DNA from: CALDTK01 sp965215115
GTDB lineage: Bacteria > Bacteroidota > Bacteroidia > Chitinophagales > Saprospiraceae
Assembly (NCBI GenBank): GCA_965215115.1
Contig: OZ244050.1
Coordinates: 2,914,001 to 2,978,000, forward strand
Length of the DNA: 64,000 bases
Direction of reading: 5' to 3'
A program made the position numbers and the translations under genes. The notes under the pieces were generated by a model. That model had not been told where the DNA came from. It did no database searches and saw only the letters and a list, made by a program, of their open reading frames with translations. Positions 27,429 through 35,555 of the stretch are shown piece by piece. The stretch's first letter is position 1, and every line of letters starts with the position of its first letter.

Positions 27429-28199
27429 ATGCGCGTACTCCTCGTCCAATACGACATCGTTTGGCAGGACCCGGCCGCGAACTTCGCCCTCATCGAAACC
27501 TCCCTCGACGCCGTCGGGGGAGGTTTCGACGTTTGTGTCCTGCCGGAGATGTTCTCGACCGGTTTCACGATGACCCCGGACGCCCTGAGCCCGGAGGTCG
27601 GCGGGGAGTCCCTGGCCAAACTCGTCGACTGGTCGAGACGCTACGGGGCTGGTTTTTGCGCAAGCACCGTATTCGCGACCGACGGCGGCTACGCCAACCG
27701 GATGTTCTTCGTGGCCGAGGGTGCGGCGCTGGGGTTCTACGACAAGCGGCACCTGTTCAGGCCCGCCGGCGAGGCCGACGTGTACGAGGCGGGGCCATCG
27801 ACGCCGGTCGTGGTCGAGTACAGGGGGTGGCGGTGGCTGCTGCAGGTCTGCTACGACCTACGTTTTCCGGTCATGGCCCACAACGTCGGGACCGCCTACG
27901 ATGTCGCCCTGTACGTGGCCAACTGGCCGCGGCCCCGCCGGCTCCACTGGCGGACGCTGCTGCAGGCGCGCGCGATCGAGAACCAGTGCTATACGATCGG
28001 CGTCAACCGCGTGGGCGTCGACGCCAACGACAACGCCTACGTCGGGGATAGTCTGGCGGTAAGCGCGGCGGGCGAGATCCTGAGCGACCTAGGCGACGGC
28101 GCGTCGGCGACGCTGGTTACGCTGGACCTGGAGAGCCTGACGGCCCTGCGCACGCGTTTGCCCTTCCTGCGGGACACCGATGTGTTTACGTTGGGCTAA
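27429..28199 (+). CDS. yafV: Nitrilase-family omega-amidase (YafV-like)
   Basis: 256-residue carbon-nitrogen hydrolase, probably an omega-amidase hydrolysing alpha-ketoglutaramate or alpha-ketosuccinamate in the cytoplasm. The Glu-Lys-Cys triad is visible: PEMFSTGF (Glu), FYDKRHLF (Lys) and LLQVCYDLRFPV (Cys), followed by NWPRPR and INRVG-type stretches. It lies 12 bases behind rplY. A 10-bp perfect stem (GAAACCTCCC 27495-27504 with GGGAGGTTTC 27518-27527) lies within codons 23-33. A diverged dispersed word at 27652 is read as GFCAS. Confidence 0.88.
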   Translation: MRVLLVQYDIVWQDPAANFALIETSLDAVGGGFDVCVLPEMFSTGFTMTPDALSPEVGGESLAKLVDWSRRYGAGFCASTVFATDGGYANRMFFVAEGAALGFYDKRHLFRPAGEADVYEAGPSTPVVVEYRGWRWLLQVCYDLRFPVMAHNVGTAYDVALYVANWPRPRRLHWRTLLQARAIENQCYTIGVNRVGVDANDNAYVGDSLAVSAAGEILSDLGDGASATLVTLDLESLTALRTRLPFLRDTDVFTLG

Positions 28200-28403
28200 G
28201 CCATCGCCGCTTAAAGGCCCTTCACACACGCTTGCCCCGCGCTCGCGACCGCTTCCTCGACGGGAGCGACCGCTGCGTCACGCAAACTGTCCACACACGT
28301 ACCAGACCTTGCGCCGAGGGGCGTTTGGGCGTAGCGAGCCGCCCCCGACCCGTACCCCTGTGCCGCCGTCCTGCGTACACAGGGTCGAACAAACACACAC
28401 ACC

Positions 28404-29210
28404 ATGCGCCTTCCTTCCGTCCAGATTCCCCCCGGCCTGCTCGCCCTCCTGATGCTCGCGAGCCTGCTGTCGCTTGCGAGTTGCCACAACAACGATGCCC
28501 TGCGCTCGACGGCGTCCCGGCAGCACTACCCGAAGACGGTCCCGCAGGATGACCTGCCGCTCTTTCCGGGCCTCAAAAAGAAAGGGAAGCGCAAGCGGGT
28601 CGCCACTCGCGAGGGTGAGCGCCGGCCGTTCACGCGTGAGTCGGGCGTCGCCTCCCGGACGACGAGCAGGCGCGGTAAGTCGTCCCGCAAGAAGTCGTCC
28701 CGTAGCGGTTCCCGCGAGGGGGCTGTCGCCAAAACCCGCACGCCCGCTCCCGCCGCGGCCCGCGAGGACTTCGCCAACGAGGAAGAGTGGCTCCGGCACG
28801 GCGTCGAGACCACGGCCGAGGCCTACATCGGGACACCTTACCACTACGGCGGGACGACCACCGAGGGCTTCGACTGCTCCGGCTTCACGCGCCACGTCCT
28901 GCGCGACTTCGGCATCGGCCTCAACCGCGTGTCGATGAGCCAGGCCAAGCAAGGCCGGGCCGTGGACCCGAAGCAGGCCAAACCCGGTGACCTAATCTAC
29001 TTCGCGAACGGCGACGGTCGCGTCAACCACGTCGGCATCGTGGTGGCGAACGGTCGGGCCGGACTCGAGATGGTGCACGCGAGTTCGTCGCAGGGGATCG
29101 TCCGGGACAACGTGACGACCTCGGAGTACTGGTCGGGCAGACTGGCGGGGGCGCGCTGCGTGGTGGAGTGCCGCCTCGACGAGGGCCTGCAGGCCCGCAG
29201 TGGGCGGTAG
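28404..29210 (+). CDS. NlpC/P60 cell-wall peptidase lipoprotein
   Basis: 268 residues. Lipobox LLSLASC, then a very basic Lys/Arg/Ser linker (about residues 50-110), then an NlpC/P60 domain. Catalytic Cys is in TTEGFDCSGFTRHV, catalytic His in VNHVGIVV, with PGDLIYF between, as in D,L-endopeptidases that cut peptide stems of peptidoglycan. The basic linker may bind the wall. The variant dispersed word at 28721 falls in this linker (AVAKT). The 200 bases upstream hold no gene. Confidence 0.9.
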   Translation: MRLPSVQIPPGLLALLMLASLLSLASCHNNDALRSTASRQHYPKTVPQDDLPLFPGLKKKGKRKRVATREGERRPFTRESGVASRTTSRRGKSSRKKSSRSGSREGAVAKTRTPAPAAAREDFANEEEWLRHGVETTAEAYIGTPYHYGGTTTEGFDCSGFTRHVLRDFGIGLNRVSMSQAKQGRAVDPKQAKPGDLIYFANGDGRVNHVGIVVANGRAGLEMVHASSSQGIVRDNVTTSEYWSGRLAGARCVVECRLDEGLQARSGR

Positions 29211-29361
29211 GACGCTGCCCCCCCCCGCGCCGGGGCCACAGCCCTCCTTCGGGGTAGGTTCGTGACGCGGTGTACCGTTAAGGCCGGGCGCGCTTACATT
29301 AGCGACTTCGCCGCGGGGCCACTGGTTTGGTTCGCGCGCCCGCTCACGTCTCGCGAAGCTT

Positions 29362-29952
29362 ATGACCAATTTGATACTCTTTGGCCCTCCCGGCAGCGGC
29401 AAAGGCACCCAGGCCCTACAGCTCGCGGAGAGGTACGCACTCGTCCACATCTCGACCGGGGACCTGTTCCGCGCCGAGATCAAGGGCGCCACGCAACTCG
29501 GCGTGGAGGCCAAACGCTACATGGACGCCGGGCAGTTGGTGCCCGACACGGTCACGATCGGGATGTTCCGCAGCAAGCTCGAGAGCCACCGCGAGGCCGC
29601 GGGCTTCATCTTCGATGGCTTCCCGCGCACGGTCGCGCAGGCGCAGGCGCTCGACCACCTGCTGGCCACCTACAGTGCCGAGGTCGACGTGCTGATCGCC
29701 CTCGACGTGGACGAGGACGAGATCACGCGCCGCCTGCTCGAGCGCGGGGCCACGTCGGGGCGCGCGGACGATCGCGACGAGGCCACGATCCGAAACCGGT
29801 ACCAGGTGTACTTACGGCAGACCACGCCCGTGTTCGACTACTACGACGGCCACGGGAAGGCGGCACGCGTCAACGGCGTCGGCGGGATCGACGAGGTGTT
29901 TGCCGCCCTGGGGGAGGTCATCGACGGCGTGGTGGCGGGGAAGGAGGCCTAA
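29362..29952 (+). CDS. adk: Adenylate kinase
   Basis: 196 residues; interconverts ATP and AMP with two ADP in the cytoplasm. P-loop GPPGSGKGTQ at the N-terminus, DGFPRT for AMP binding, and RLLERGATSGRADD marking a short LID without zinc Cys residues. TACATTAG about 60 bases upstream (29295-29302) may be its promoter word. obgE follows after 24 bases and is probably in the same operon. No dispersed word occurs in either gene. Confidence 0.95.
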   Translation: MTNLILFGPPGSGKGTQALQLAERYALVHISTGDLFRAEIKGATQLGVEAKRYMDAGQLVPDTVTIGMFRSKLESHREAAGFIFDGFPRTVAQAQALDHLLATYSAEVDVLIALDVDEDEITRRLLERGATSGRADDRDEATIRNRYQVYLRQTTPVFDYYDGHGKAARVNGVGGIDEVFAALGEVIDGVVAGKEA

Positions 29953-29976
29953 GCCGGGCCCGGAACACAAAGCGCT

Positions 29977-31005
29977 ATGGCCAACGAGAACTTCGTCGAC
30001 TACGTCAAGATTCACTTCAAGTCCGGCAAGGGCGGGCAGGGGAGTTCGCACTTCTACCGCGCGAAGGGCATCCCCAACGGCGGGCCCGACGGCGGCGACG
30101 GCGGGCGCGGCGGACACGTGATCCTGCGGGGCAACTCCCACATGTGGACCCTGCTCCACCTGCGGTACAACAAGCACATCGCCGCCGAGGAGGGCCAGAA
30201 CGGCAGCTCGAACCAGGCCTCCGGCAAGGACGGCAAGGACTACGTGCTCGAAGTGCCCCTCGGCACGATCGCCCGCGACGTGGAGACCGGCGAGGTCGAG
30301 TTCGAGATCACGCGCGACGGCGAGGAGCAGATCCTGCTGCCGGGCGGCAAGGGCGGCTGGGGCAACCAGCACTTCAAGACCTCCACCCACCAGGCCCCCA
30401 CGTACGCGCAGCCCGGCGAGGACGGCATCGAGGCGTGGAAAGTACTGGAGCTCAAGGTCATCGCGGACGTTGGCCTGGTTGGCTTCCCGAACGCCGGGAA
30501 GTCGACGCTGCTCAGCGTCATCACGGCGGCCAAGCCGGAGATCGGCGCTTACCCCTTCACGACGCTGGTCCCCAACCTGGGCGTGGTCCAGTACCGCGAC
30601 GCGAAGAGCTTCGTGATCGCGGACATCCCCGGCATCATCGAGGGCGCCGCCGAGGGCCGCGGCATCGGGCACCGCTTCCTGCGCCACATCGAGCGCAACG
30701 CGACCTTACTGTTCCTGATCAGCGTCGACAACGACGATATGGTGGGTACGTACGAGATCCTCCTGAAGGAACTGGAGGCCTACAATCCCGAACTGCTCCA
30801 CAAGCCCCGCCTCCTGGCCCTCACCAAGTCGGACCTCATCGACGACGAGCTCGAGGCCGAGATGAAGGCGCTGTTGCCCGAGGACGTCCCGCACGTCTTC
30901 ATTAGTTCGGTGACGGGCAAGGGGCTCGACCGGCTCAAGGACATGCTCTGGAAGACCATCACGGCTGGTATGCCGGAGGGTAAGGCGGGCGTCGCCTGGG
31001 AGTAG
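29977..31005 (+). CDS. obgE: GTPase Obg (ribosome assembly)
   Basis: 342 residues. The N-terminal Gly-rich Obg fold (GGDGGRGGHVILRG) is followed by a G domain with G1 GFPNAGKST, G3 DIPGIIEGA and G4 TKSD. There is no C-terminal OCT extension. Obg acts in late 50S subunit assembly and stress control. It sits 24 bases behind adk. A GGAAAGTGG repeat word follows the stop. Confidence 0.95.
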   Translation: MANENFVDYVKIHFKSGKGGQGSSHFYRAKGIPNGGPDGGDGGRGGHVILRGNSHMWTLLHLRYNKHIAAEEGQNGSSNQASGKDGKDYVLEVPLGTIARDVETGEVEFEITRDGEEQILLPGGKGGWGNQHFKTSTHQAPTYAQPGEDGIEAWKVLELKVIADVGLVGFPNAGKSTLLSVITAAKPEIGAYPFTTLVPNLGVVQYRDAKSFVIADIPGIIEGAAEGRGIGHRFLRHIERNATLLFLISVDNDDMVGTYEILLKELEAYNPELLHKPRLLALTKSDLIDDELEAEMKALLPEDVPHVFISSVTGKGLDRLKDMLWKTITAGMPEGKAGVAWE

Positions 31006-31119
31006 AGAGTTGGAGGGGTTAAACGTGGAAAGTGGAAAGTTGGCTGGCCGCGTGGTCATGCTGGCGTTGCGGAATGACACTTCGAGGCTGCTCGAGTCAC
31101 CAGTTCCTGCGAGTCCACA

Positions 31120-31776
31120 CTACACCGTAAGTCGGGAGACGAGCGCCCCGAAGCCATCTGCATCCTTGTAGACGCGGTCGTGATAGATGGTAGCGGAGAA
31201 CTTCAATCGCCAGGGCTGCTCATTGCGGACCACCAACTCGATCAGGATGTTCCCGAAGCCCTGCCCGAATTGGTCCGCGGTGTAGGAGTCGGGCGATGCG
31301 GCGATGGCCGGGTCCTCGTGTAGGATCAGCAGCGGCTTGAGGTAGTAGCGGTCGGTGCGCTCGGTCTTGTCGCCCTTCTGGTAGACTTTCGCGTCTGCCA
31401 CCTGCGTGCGATAGCGCTTCTCGCCATCCGGACCGGGCTGGAGGACGCGCTCGCGGAGTAGCAACTGAAACATCTCCGCCTCCTGCAGGCTGTACTGCAA
31501 CTCGTCGAAGTGCACCACGAAGCCCTTCGAACTCGGGGTGTCGAGGAAGTCGATCGCCTCGCTCGGGGGCCGGTCGTGCAGGAGGTAGTGCCCGTAGGAC
31601 TCCGCGAGCCAGTCCCGCATCGACTGCGCGACCACGCCGTCGCGCCAGGTCTCGAACGCGGCCCGGCGGTCTTTGTGCCGCGTGAGGACGCTGTGGAGCA
31701 CGGGGTCCTTCGACGAGGAGTCGGCCGCTTTCGCGAAAACGCCCTTGATCTGCTCCCACCAGCCCGTCGTCGCCAT
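31120..31776 (-). CDS. Conserved-looking hypothetical protein
   Basis: 218 residues, not recognised. No signal peptide or membrane segment. Starts MATTGWWEQIKGVF; middle part includes GFVVHFDELQYSLQEAEMF and DRYYLKPLLILHED; the C-terminus alternates beta-like strands. Charged and Tyr-rich, probably cytoplasmic. The dispersed-word variant at 31726-31740 has the perfectly palindromic core TTTCGCGAAA and encodes VFAKA. The ATG lies about 70 bases from the likely start of the divergent AraC-like gene. Confidence 0.6.
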   Translation of the reverse strand: MATTGWWEQIKGVFAKAADSSSKDPVLHSVLTRHKDRRAAFETWRDGVVAQSMRDWLAESYGHYLLHDRPPSEAIDFLDTPSSKGFVVHFDELQYSLQEAEMFQLLLRERVLQPGPDGEKRYRTQVADAKVYQKGDKTERTDRYYLKPLLILHEDPAIAASPDSYTADQFGQGFGNILIELVVRNEQPWRLKFSATIYHDRVYKDADGFGALVSRLTV

Positions 31777-31831
31777 GCTTCTAGAAGCTGCGGGTGCGCG
31801 ACAAGGTTCTGTGGCGCGGGCGCGGATCGCC

Positions 31832-31838
31832 TACTTTG
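31832..31838 (+). promoter_or_regulatory. Promoter -7-like word TACTTTG
   Basis: Eight bases ahead of the TTG at 31847 in the AraC-like gene; same word and spacing as at 4013 (carboxylesterase) and 63516 (aminotransferase). It supports the TTG start over the ATG at 31775. Confidence 0.4.
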
Positions 31839-31846
31839 CCGGTCCC

Positions 31847-32920
31847 TTGCTGGACCTCCAACACCTCTCGCGCTACGATTTACTGGCCGCCGGCCTCCAG
31901 GCGGGACTGCTGTGCGTGACGGCGGCCACGGCGGTGCTGTACCTCACCAAACGGAGCGGCAACCGGACGGCCAACCTGTTCTTCGCCCTGCTCCTCACGG
32001 CTTTCGGACTCTGCGTGGCCGATCTGATCCTCGAGCACCTGGCCGTCACGGACCGCCACCCACGCCTCCACTACCTTCCGATCTGGCTGACGTGGACCAT
32101 CGGGCCGAGTTGGTTCTACTACGTCAAGCTGTCGCTGTTCCCGGCGTACCGACTCAGGCGCACGGACCTCAAACACGCGGTCTTCCCGGTCTCGCAGGTG
32201 CTCTACTACGCCTACTGTTTCGTGAGCGGCGCGGACGGCCTGCGGCGACCTTTCCTGTTCGGCTTCGCGGCGTCGACGTTCGAGGAGTTTATCTTCATGG
32301 CGAGCATCCTGGGCTACTTGTTCGGGGCCTATCGGTACCTGCGGTTTCGCGCGCGGGAGATCGGTCCGCGGGAAGAGCGTTGGGACTACTGGTGGGTGCG
32401 GCAGCTGCGGCACATCCAGCGGGTGCTGGTGGTACTGTTGGTGTTCAACTTCGGCTTCGTGGTGTACAACTTCGTCGTGGCGCAGAGCAGCGGGGTAGGG
32501 GTGCTGCACCTGCGGGGCTTCTACGCGTCGAGTTCGCTGAGCTTCGGACTCATCCTGCTGTATCTGCTGCGGGGTGTCGCCCACCGGCAGCACTTCTCGG
32601 CGATGGTGCCGCGGCGGGTTTTGACGCAAGTCTCCCCGGAGCCCGTGGGGCGGCTGAAGGACCTGATGCAGCACGGGCGCGGCTTCCGGGACCCGAATGC
32701 GCACGCGGTGCGGGCGGCGCGCTCGATCGGCGTGGACCCGCAGGAACTCGGGGCCCTCGTCGCGAAGCTGGGCGCGCCGTCGTGGGCCGCCTACCTCAAG
32801 CGCCTCCGCCTGGCCGAGGTGGCGCGGCTGCGGGAGCGGGGCGTGGCCCTGGGCAGCGCGATGCTGGAGGCGGGCTTTTCGTCGCGGGCGGAGGGGGTGC
32901 GGGCGCTGCGGGGAGGGTAG
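31847..32920 (+). CDS. Membrane-bound AraC-type regulator (7TM N-terminus)
   Basis: 357 residues from TTG 31847. The N-terminal two thirds have about seven hydrophobic helices in the layout of Bacteroidota AraC proteins with a 7TM sensor. The C-terminal part (about 265-357) resembles an AraC DNA-binding domain: LMQHGRGFRDPNAHAVRAAR, WAAYLKRLRLAEVARL, GSAMLEAGFSS. The second helix-turn-helix stops early, at EGVRALRGG, about 15 residues short of the usual end, so binding may be altered. ATG 31775 is also in frame but overlaps the divergent gene start. A membrane-bound one-component sensor is the best reading. Confidence 0.65.
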   Translation: MLDLQHLSRYDLLAAGLQAGLLCVTAATAVLYLTKRSGNRTANLFFALLLTAFGLCVADLILEHLAVTDRHPRLHYLPIWLTWTIGPSWFYYVKLSLFPAYRLRRTDLKHAVFPVSQVLYYAYCFVSGADGLRRPFLFGFAASTFEEFIFMASILGYLFGAYRYLRFRAREIGPREERWDYWWVRQLRHIQRVLVVLLVFNFGFVVYNFVVAQSSGVGVLHLRGFYASSSLSFGLILLYLLRGVAHRQHFSAMVPRRVLTQVSPEPVGRLKDLMQHGRGFRDPNAHAVRAARSIGVDPQELGALVAKLGAPSWAAYLKRLRLAEVARLRERGVALGSAMLEAGFSSRAEGVRALRGG

Positions 32921-33168
32921 GCGGTGTTAGACGAGCTCTGCTCGCACCGCATACGCCTGATGGGCCGTGGGCGTGCGGTGTTAGACGAGCTCTGCTCGCA
33001 CCGCGTATGCCTTGGGCGAGCGGTGTTAGACGAGCTCTGCTCGCACCGCGTATGCCTTGGGCGTGCGGTGTTAGACGAGCTCTGCTCGCACCGCGTATGC
33101 CTTGGGCGTGCGAGCAGAGCTCGTCTAACACGCCATCGGGCGTGCGAGCAGAGCTCGTCTAACACGCC
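32921..33168. repeat. Head-to-head hairpin array, GTTAGACGAGC family
   Basis: Four forward units (at about 32921, 32975, 33020, 33065), each GCGGTGTTAGACGAGC followed by TCTGCTCGCACCGC, are joined by CGTATGCCTTGGGCGTGC-like spacers. Two inverted units follow at about 33110 and 33144. Each unit has a CGAGC-TCT-GCTCG mini-hairpin, and left and right arms can pair over long distance. The array fills the gap between two converging genes (AraC-like and egtD). Confidence 0.85.
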
Positions 33169-33169
33169 C

Positions 33170-34192
33170 TTAGCGCACCCCCACCTCCATCAGGACATCC
33201 ACGAAATACTTCCGCCCGTCCGTCCACTCCTGCACGATTTGCGCGCTGGCGGCTTTCGCCAAAACCTGCAACTCCGCGGGGCTGTACTTGCGGCTCACCT
33301 CCGTGTGGATGACCTCGTGCGTCCCGAAGGTGCGGTCGATGCCGAGGGCGGGGATGCGGATGCGCTGCGGGCCGCCGATGGGGTAGAGGTAGCTGCGCAC
33401 CTCGCCGGACTCAGGGTTGTAGGTCGGGTAGAAGCCCCAGTGCTTGAGCTCCAGCTCGGCGTCGAACTCGTTGCGGAGGCGGTGGAGGAGGTTGAGGTTG
33501 AAGGCCGCGGTGACGTTGTGGTCGTCGTCGTAGGCGGCGAGGATTTGGCGGGGGTCCTTGCGGAGGTCGACGCCGATGAAGAGCTGGTCGCCGGGCGCGA
33601 GTCGCGTGCCCAGCCGTCCGACGAACGCCCCCGCCCCCGCGAAGTCGAAGTTGCCGATATTGCTCCCGAGGAAAAGCACCACGCGTTTGACGGCGGCGTC
33701 GGCGTCGAGGGTGCCGAGCGCGTCGAGGTACGACCCGACCAGGGGCTCCACGCGGAGTCCGGGGAGGGTGTCGTGGAGGTCGTCCCGGAGGACCCCGAGG
33801 ATGTCGGCGCTGATGTCGACGGGGCGGTAGGTGAAGTCGGCGCCGAGGGAGCGGAGGGCGCCGAGGAGGAGCTTGGTCTTGGTCCCGTCGCCGGCGCCGA
33901 GTTCGATGAGCTCGACGTGCTTCCCGCCGCTCGCGAAGGCGCGGGCGATCTCGGGGGCGTGCGCGCCGAAGATCTCGAACTCCGCCCGCGTGAGGTAGTA
34001 GCTCTCGAGGGCCATGATGCGCTGGAAGAGCCGCGACCCGCGCTCGTCGTAGATGAAGCGGCTCGAGAGGTAGGCCTGCGGGGCGGCGAGGCCCTCGCGG
34101 ACGTGCCGGGCGAACTCGCCGTCGGTGTCGATGGCCGAGTCGATGGCCGTATCTGTGGCCGTACCGGTGGCCGGGCTGAGTGTCGAGTCCAT
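33170..34192 (-). CDS. egtD: Histidine N-alpha-methyltransferase EgtD
   Basis: 340 residues; trimethylates L-histidine with SAM to hercynine, first step of ergothioneine synthesis. Family marks: FIYDERGSRLFQRIMALESYYLTRAE near the N-terminus, ELGAGDGTKT for SAM, YRPVDISADIL, LGSNIGNF, and a C-terminal EVSRKYSP. ATG 34192 is chosen; the preceding frame to 34264 is low complexity. The first 25 residues are Thr/Ala/Asp repeats and look dispensable. Directly downstream of egtB on the same strand, so an egtB-egtD operon. Exact dispersed word at 33251 read as VLAKA. Confidence 0.93.
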   Translation of the reverse strand: MDSTLSPATGTATDTAIDSAIDTDGEFARHVREGLAAPQAYLSSRFIYDERGSRLFQRIMALESYYLTRAEFEIFGAHAPEIARAFASGGKHVELIELGAGDGTKTKLLLGALRSLGADFTYRPVDISADILGVLRDDLHDTLPGLRVEPLVGSYLDALGTLDADAAVKRVVLFLGSNIGNFDFAGAGAFVGRLGTRLAPGDQLFIGVDLRKDPRQILAAYDDDHNVTAAFNLNLLHRLRNEFDAELELKHWGFYPTYNPESGEVRSYLYPIGGPQRIRIPALGIDRTFGTHEVIHTEVSRKYSPAELQVLAKAASAQIVQEWTDGRKYFVDVLMEVGVR

Positions 34193-34264
34193 AGTCGCGT
34201 CTGGGCCGCTGTTCGGTGTTGAAGCCGCGGGTATACTGTTTTGTTCAGGTCTGCCCGAGCGCAC

Positions 34265-35476
34265 CTACCGCGAGCGCGCCAGGCGCAGGCCCGAGTACTG
34301 CCAGCGTTTGTCGGCGTGGAAGAAGTTGCGGTACGTCGGGCGGGAGTGCCCGGGGCTCGTGGCCACCGACGCGCCGCGCAGGACTTGCTGATTCACCATC
34401 CACTTGCCGTTGTACTCCCCCAGCGCACCCTCGGCGGTCGCGAAGCCGGGGTAGGGCCCGTACGCGGAGCTGGTCCACTCCCAGACCTGGCCCCAGTCGA
34501 GCTCGTCGTGCGCGGCCTCCCACTCGAACTCGGTCGGGAGGCGCGCGCCGATCCAGCGGGCGTAGGCGTCGGCCTCGTAGTAGCTGATGTGCGTCACGGG
34601 GGCGTCGAGGCGCAGGGGCTCCAGGCCGGCCGGCGTGTACTGGCACCAGTCCCCGTCGCGGACGTGCCAGTGGAGCGGGGCCTGCTGGTCGAGCGTTTTG
34701 GCGAAAGCCCACCCCTCGGAGAGCCAGAGCTCCGACTTCTCGTAGCCGCCGTTCTGCATGAACTCGAGGTACTCGGCCACGGTCACGACCTGCGGGCTGA
34801 TGCTGTAGTCCTCCAGGAACACCCGGTGGCGACGGCACTCGTTGTCGAAGCAGAAGCCGTCGCCGGCGTGGCCGATCTCGTAGACGCCGGCCGGGATGTC
34901 CACCCACTCGGCCACCGGGGCGAGCGCGAGGGCCAGGGGCGTACTGAGGTGCTCGTCGGCGCCGAGGAAGTTGGTTTTGGCGAAAGCCGGAAACAGCGGG
35001 TTGTGCCCGAGGATGTAGAGGATGTCCGTGAGGAGCAACTCCTGGTGCTGCTGCTCGTGGTGGAGCCCGAGGGTGACGAGCTTGGCGAAGGCCTCATCAT
35101 CCGCCTTTCGGCAAAACAGCTTTTGCATCGCCGCGTCCACGTGCGCCCGGTAAGCGTAGACCTCGCTCGTCGTCGGGCGCGTCATATTCCCGCGCTGCGT
35201 GCGTAAGATGCGCGGACCGGCGGCCTCGTAGTAGCTGTTGAACAGGAAGGCGAAGGCCGGGTCGTACGGCTTGTAAGTGTTGTCGTGCGGCTCGAGGATG
35301 AAGGTCTCGAAGAACCAGGTCGCGTGCGCGAGGTGCCACTTCGGCGGACTCACGTCGGGCGTGGGCTGCGGGACGAAATCCTCCGGCGCGAGTCCGGCGC
35401 AGATGTCCTCGCTGCGCTGGCGGACGGAGGTGTACTGAGCGGCGAGGGTGGCGGCGGGCGTGGCGGTTGCGGTCAA
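34265..35476 (-). CDS. egtB: Ergothioneine sulfoxide synthase EgtB
   Basis: 403 residues; iron enzyme joining hercynine with a thiol (gamma-glutamylcysteine or cysteine) by C-S bond formation. The N-terminal DinB-like helical bundle has HLAHATWFFETF and the pair HHEQQHQELLLTD with metal-ligand His residues; the C-terminal formylglycine-generating-enzyme-like domain has GHAGDGFCFDNE, RLPTEFEWEAA, WEWTSSAYGPYPGF and RGASVAT. Which thiol donor is used cannot be read from sequence. It precedes egtD in an operon. Three dispersed-word copies lie here (34695, 34974, 35103), two read as AFAKT and one as CRKA. Confidence 0.93.
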   Translation of the reverse strand: MTATATPAATLAAQYTSVRQRSEDICAGLAPEDFVPQPTPDVSPPKWHLAHATWFFETFILEPHDNTYKPYDPAFAFLFNSYYEAAGPRILRTQRGNMTRPTTSEVYAYRAHVDAAMQKLFCRKADDEAFAKLVTLGLHHEQQHQELLLTDILYILGHNPLFPAFAKTNFLGADEHLSTPLALALAPVAEWVDIPAGVYEIGHAGDGFCFDNECRRHRVFLEDYSISPQVVTVAEYLEFMQNGGYEKSELWLSEGWAFAKTLDQQAPLHWHVRDGDWCQYTPAGLEPLRLDAPVTHISYYEADAYARWIGARLPTEFEWEAAHDELDWGQVWEWTSSAYGPYPGFATAEGALGEYNGKWMVNQQVLRGASVATSPGHSRPTYRNFFHADKRWQYSGLRLARSR

Positions 35477-35555
35477 GGGGCGGGGATTGCGGGGGCGTGT
35501 ACCGGCTACAACTTAGCGAGCGGGGCTTGGGTTCTTTCGCAAACCCCCCGCCCGC

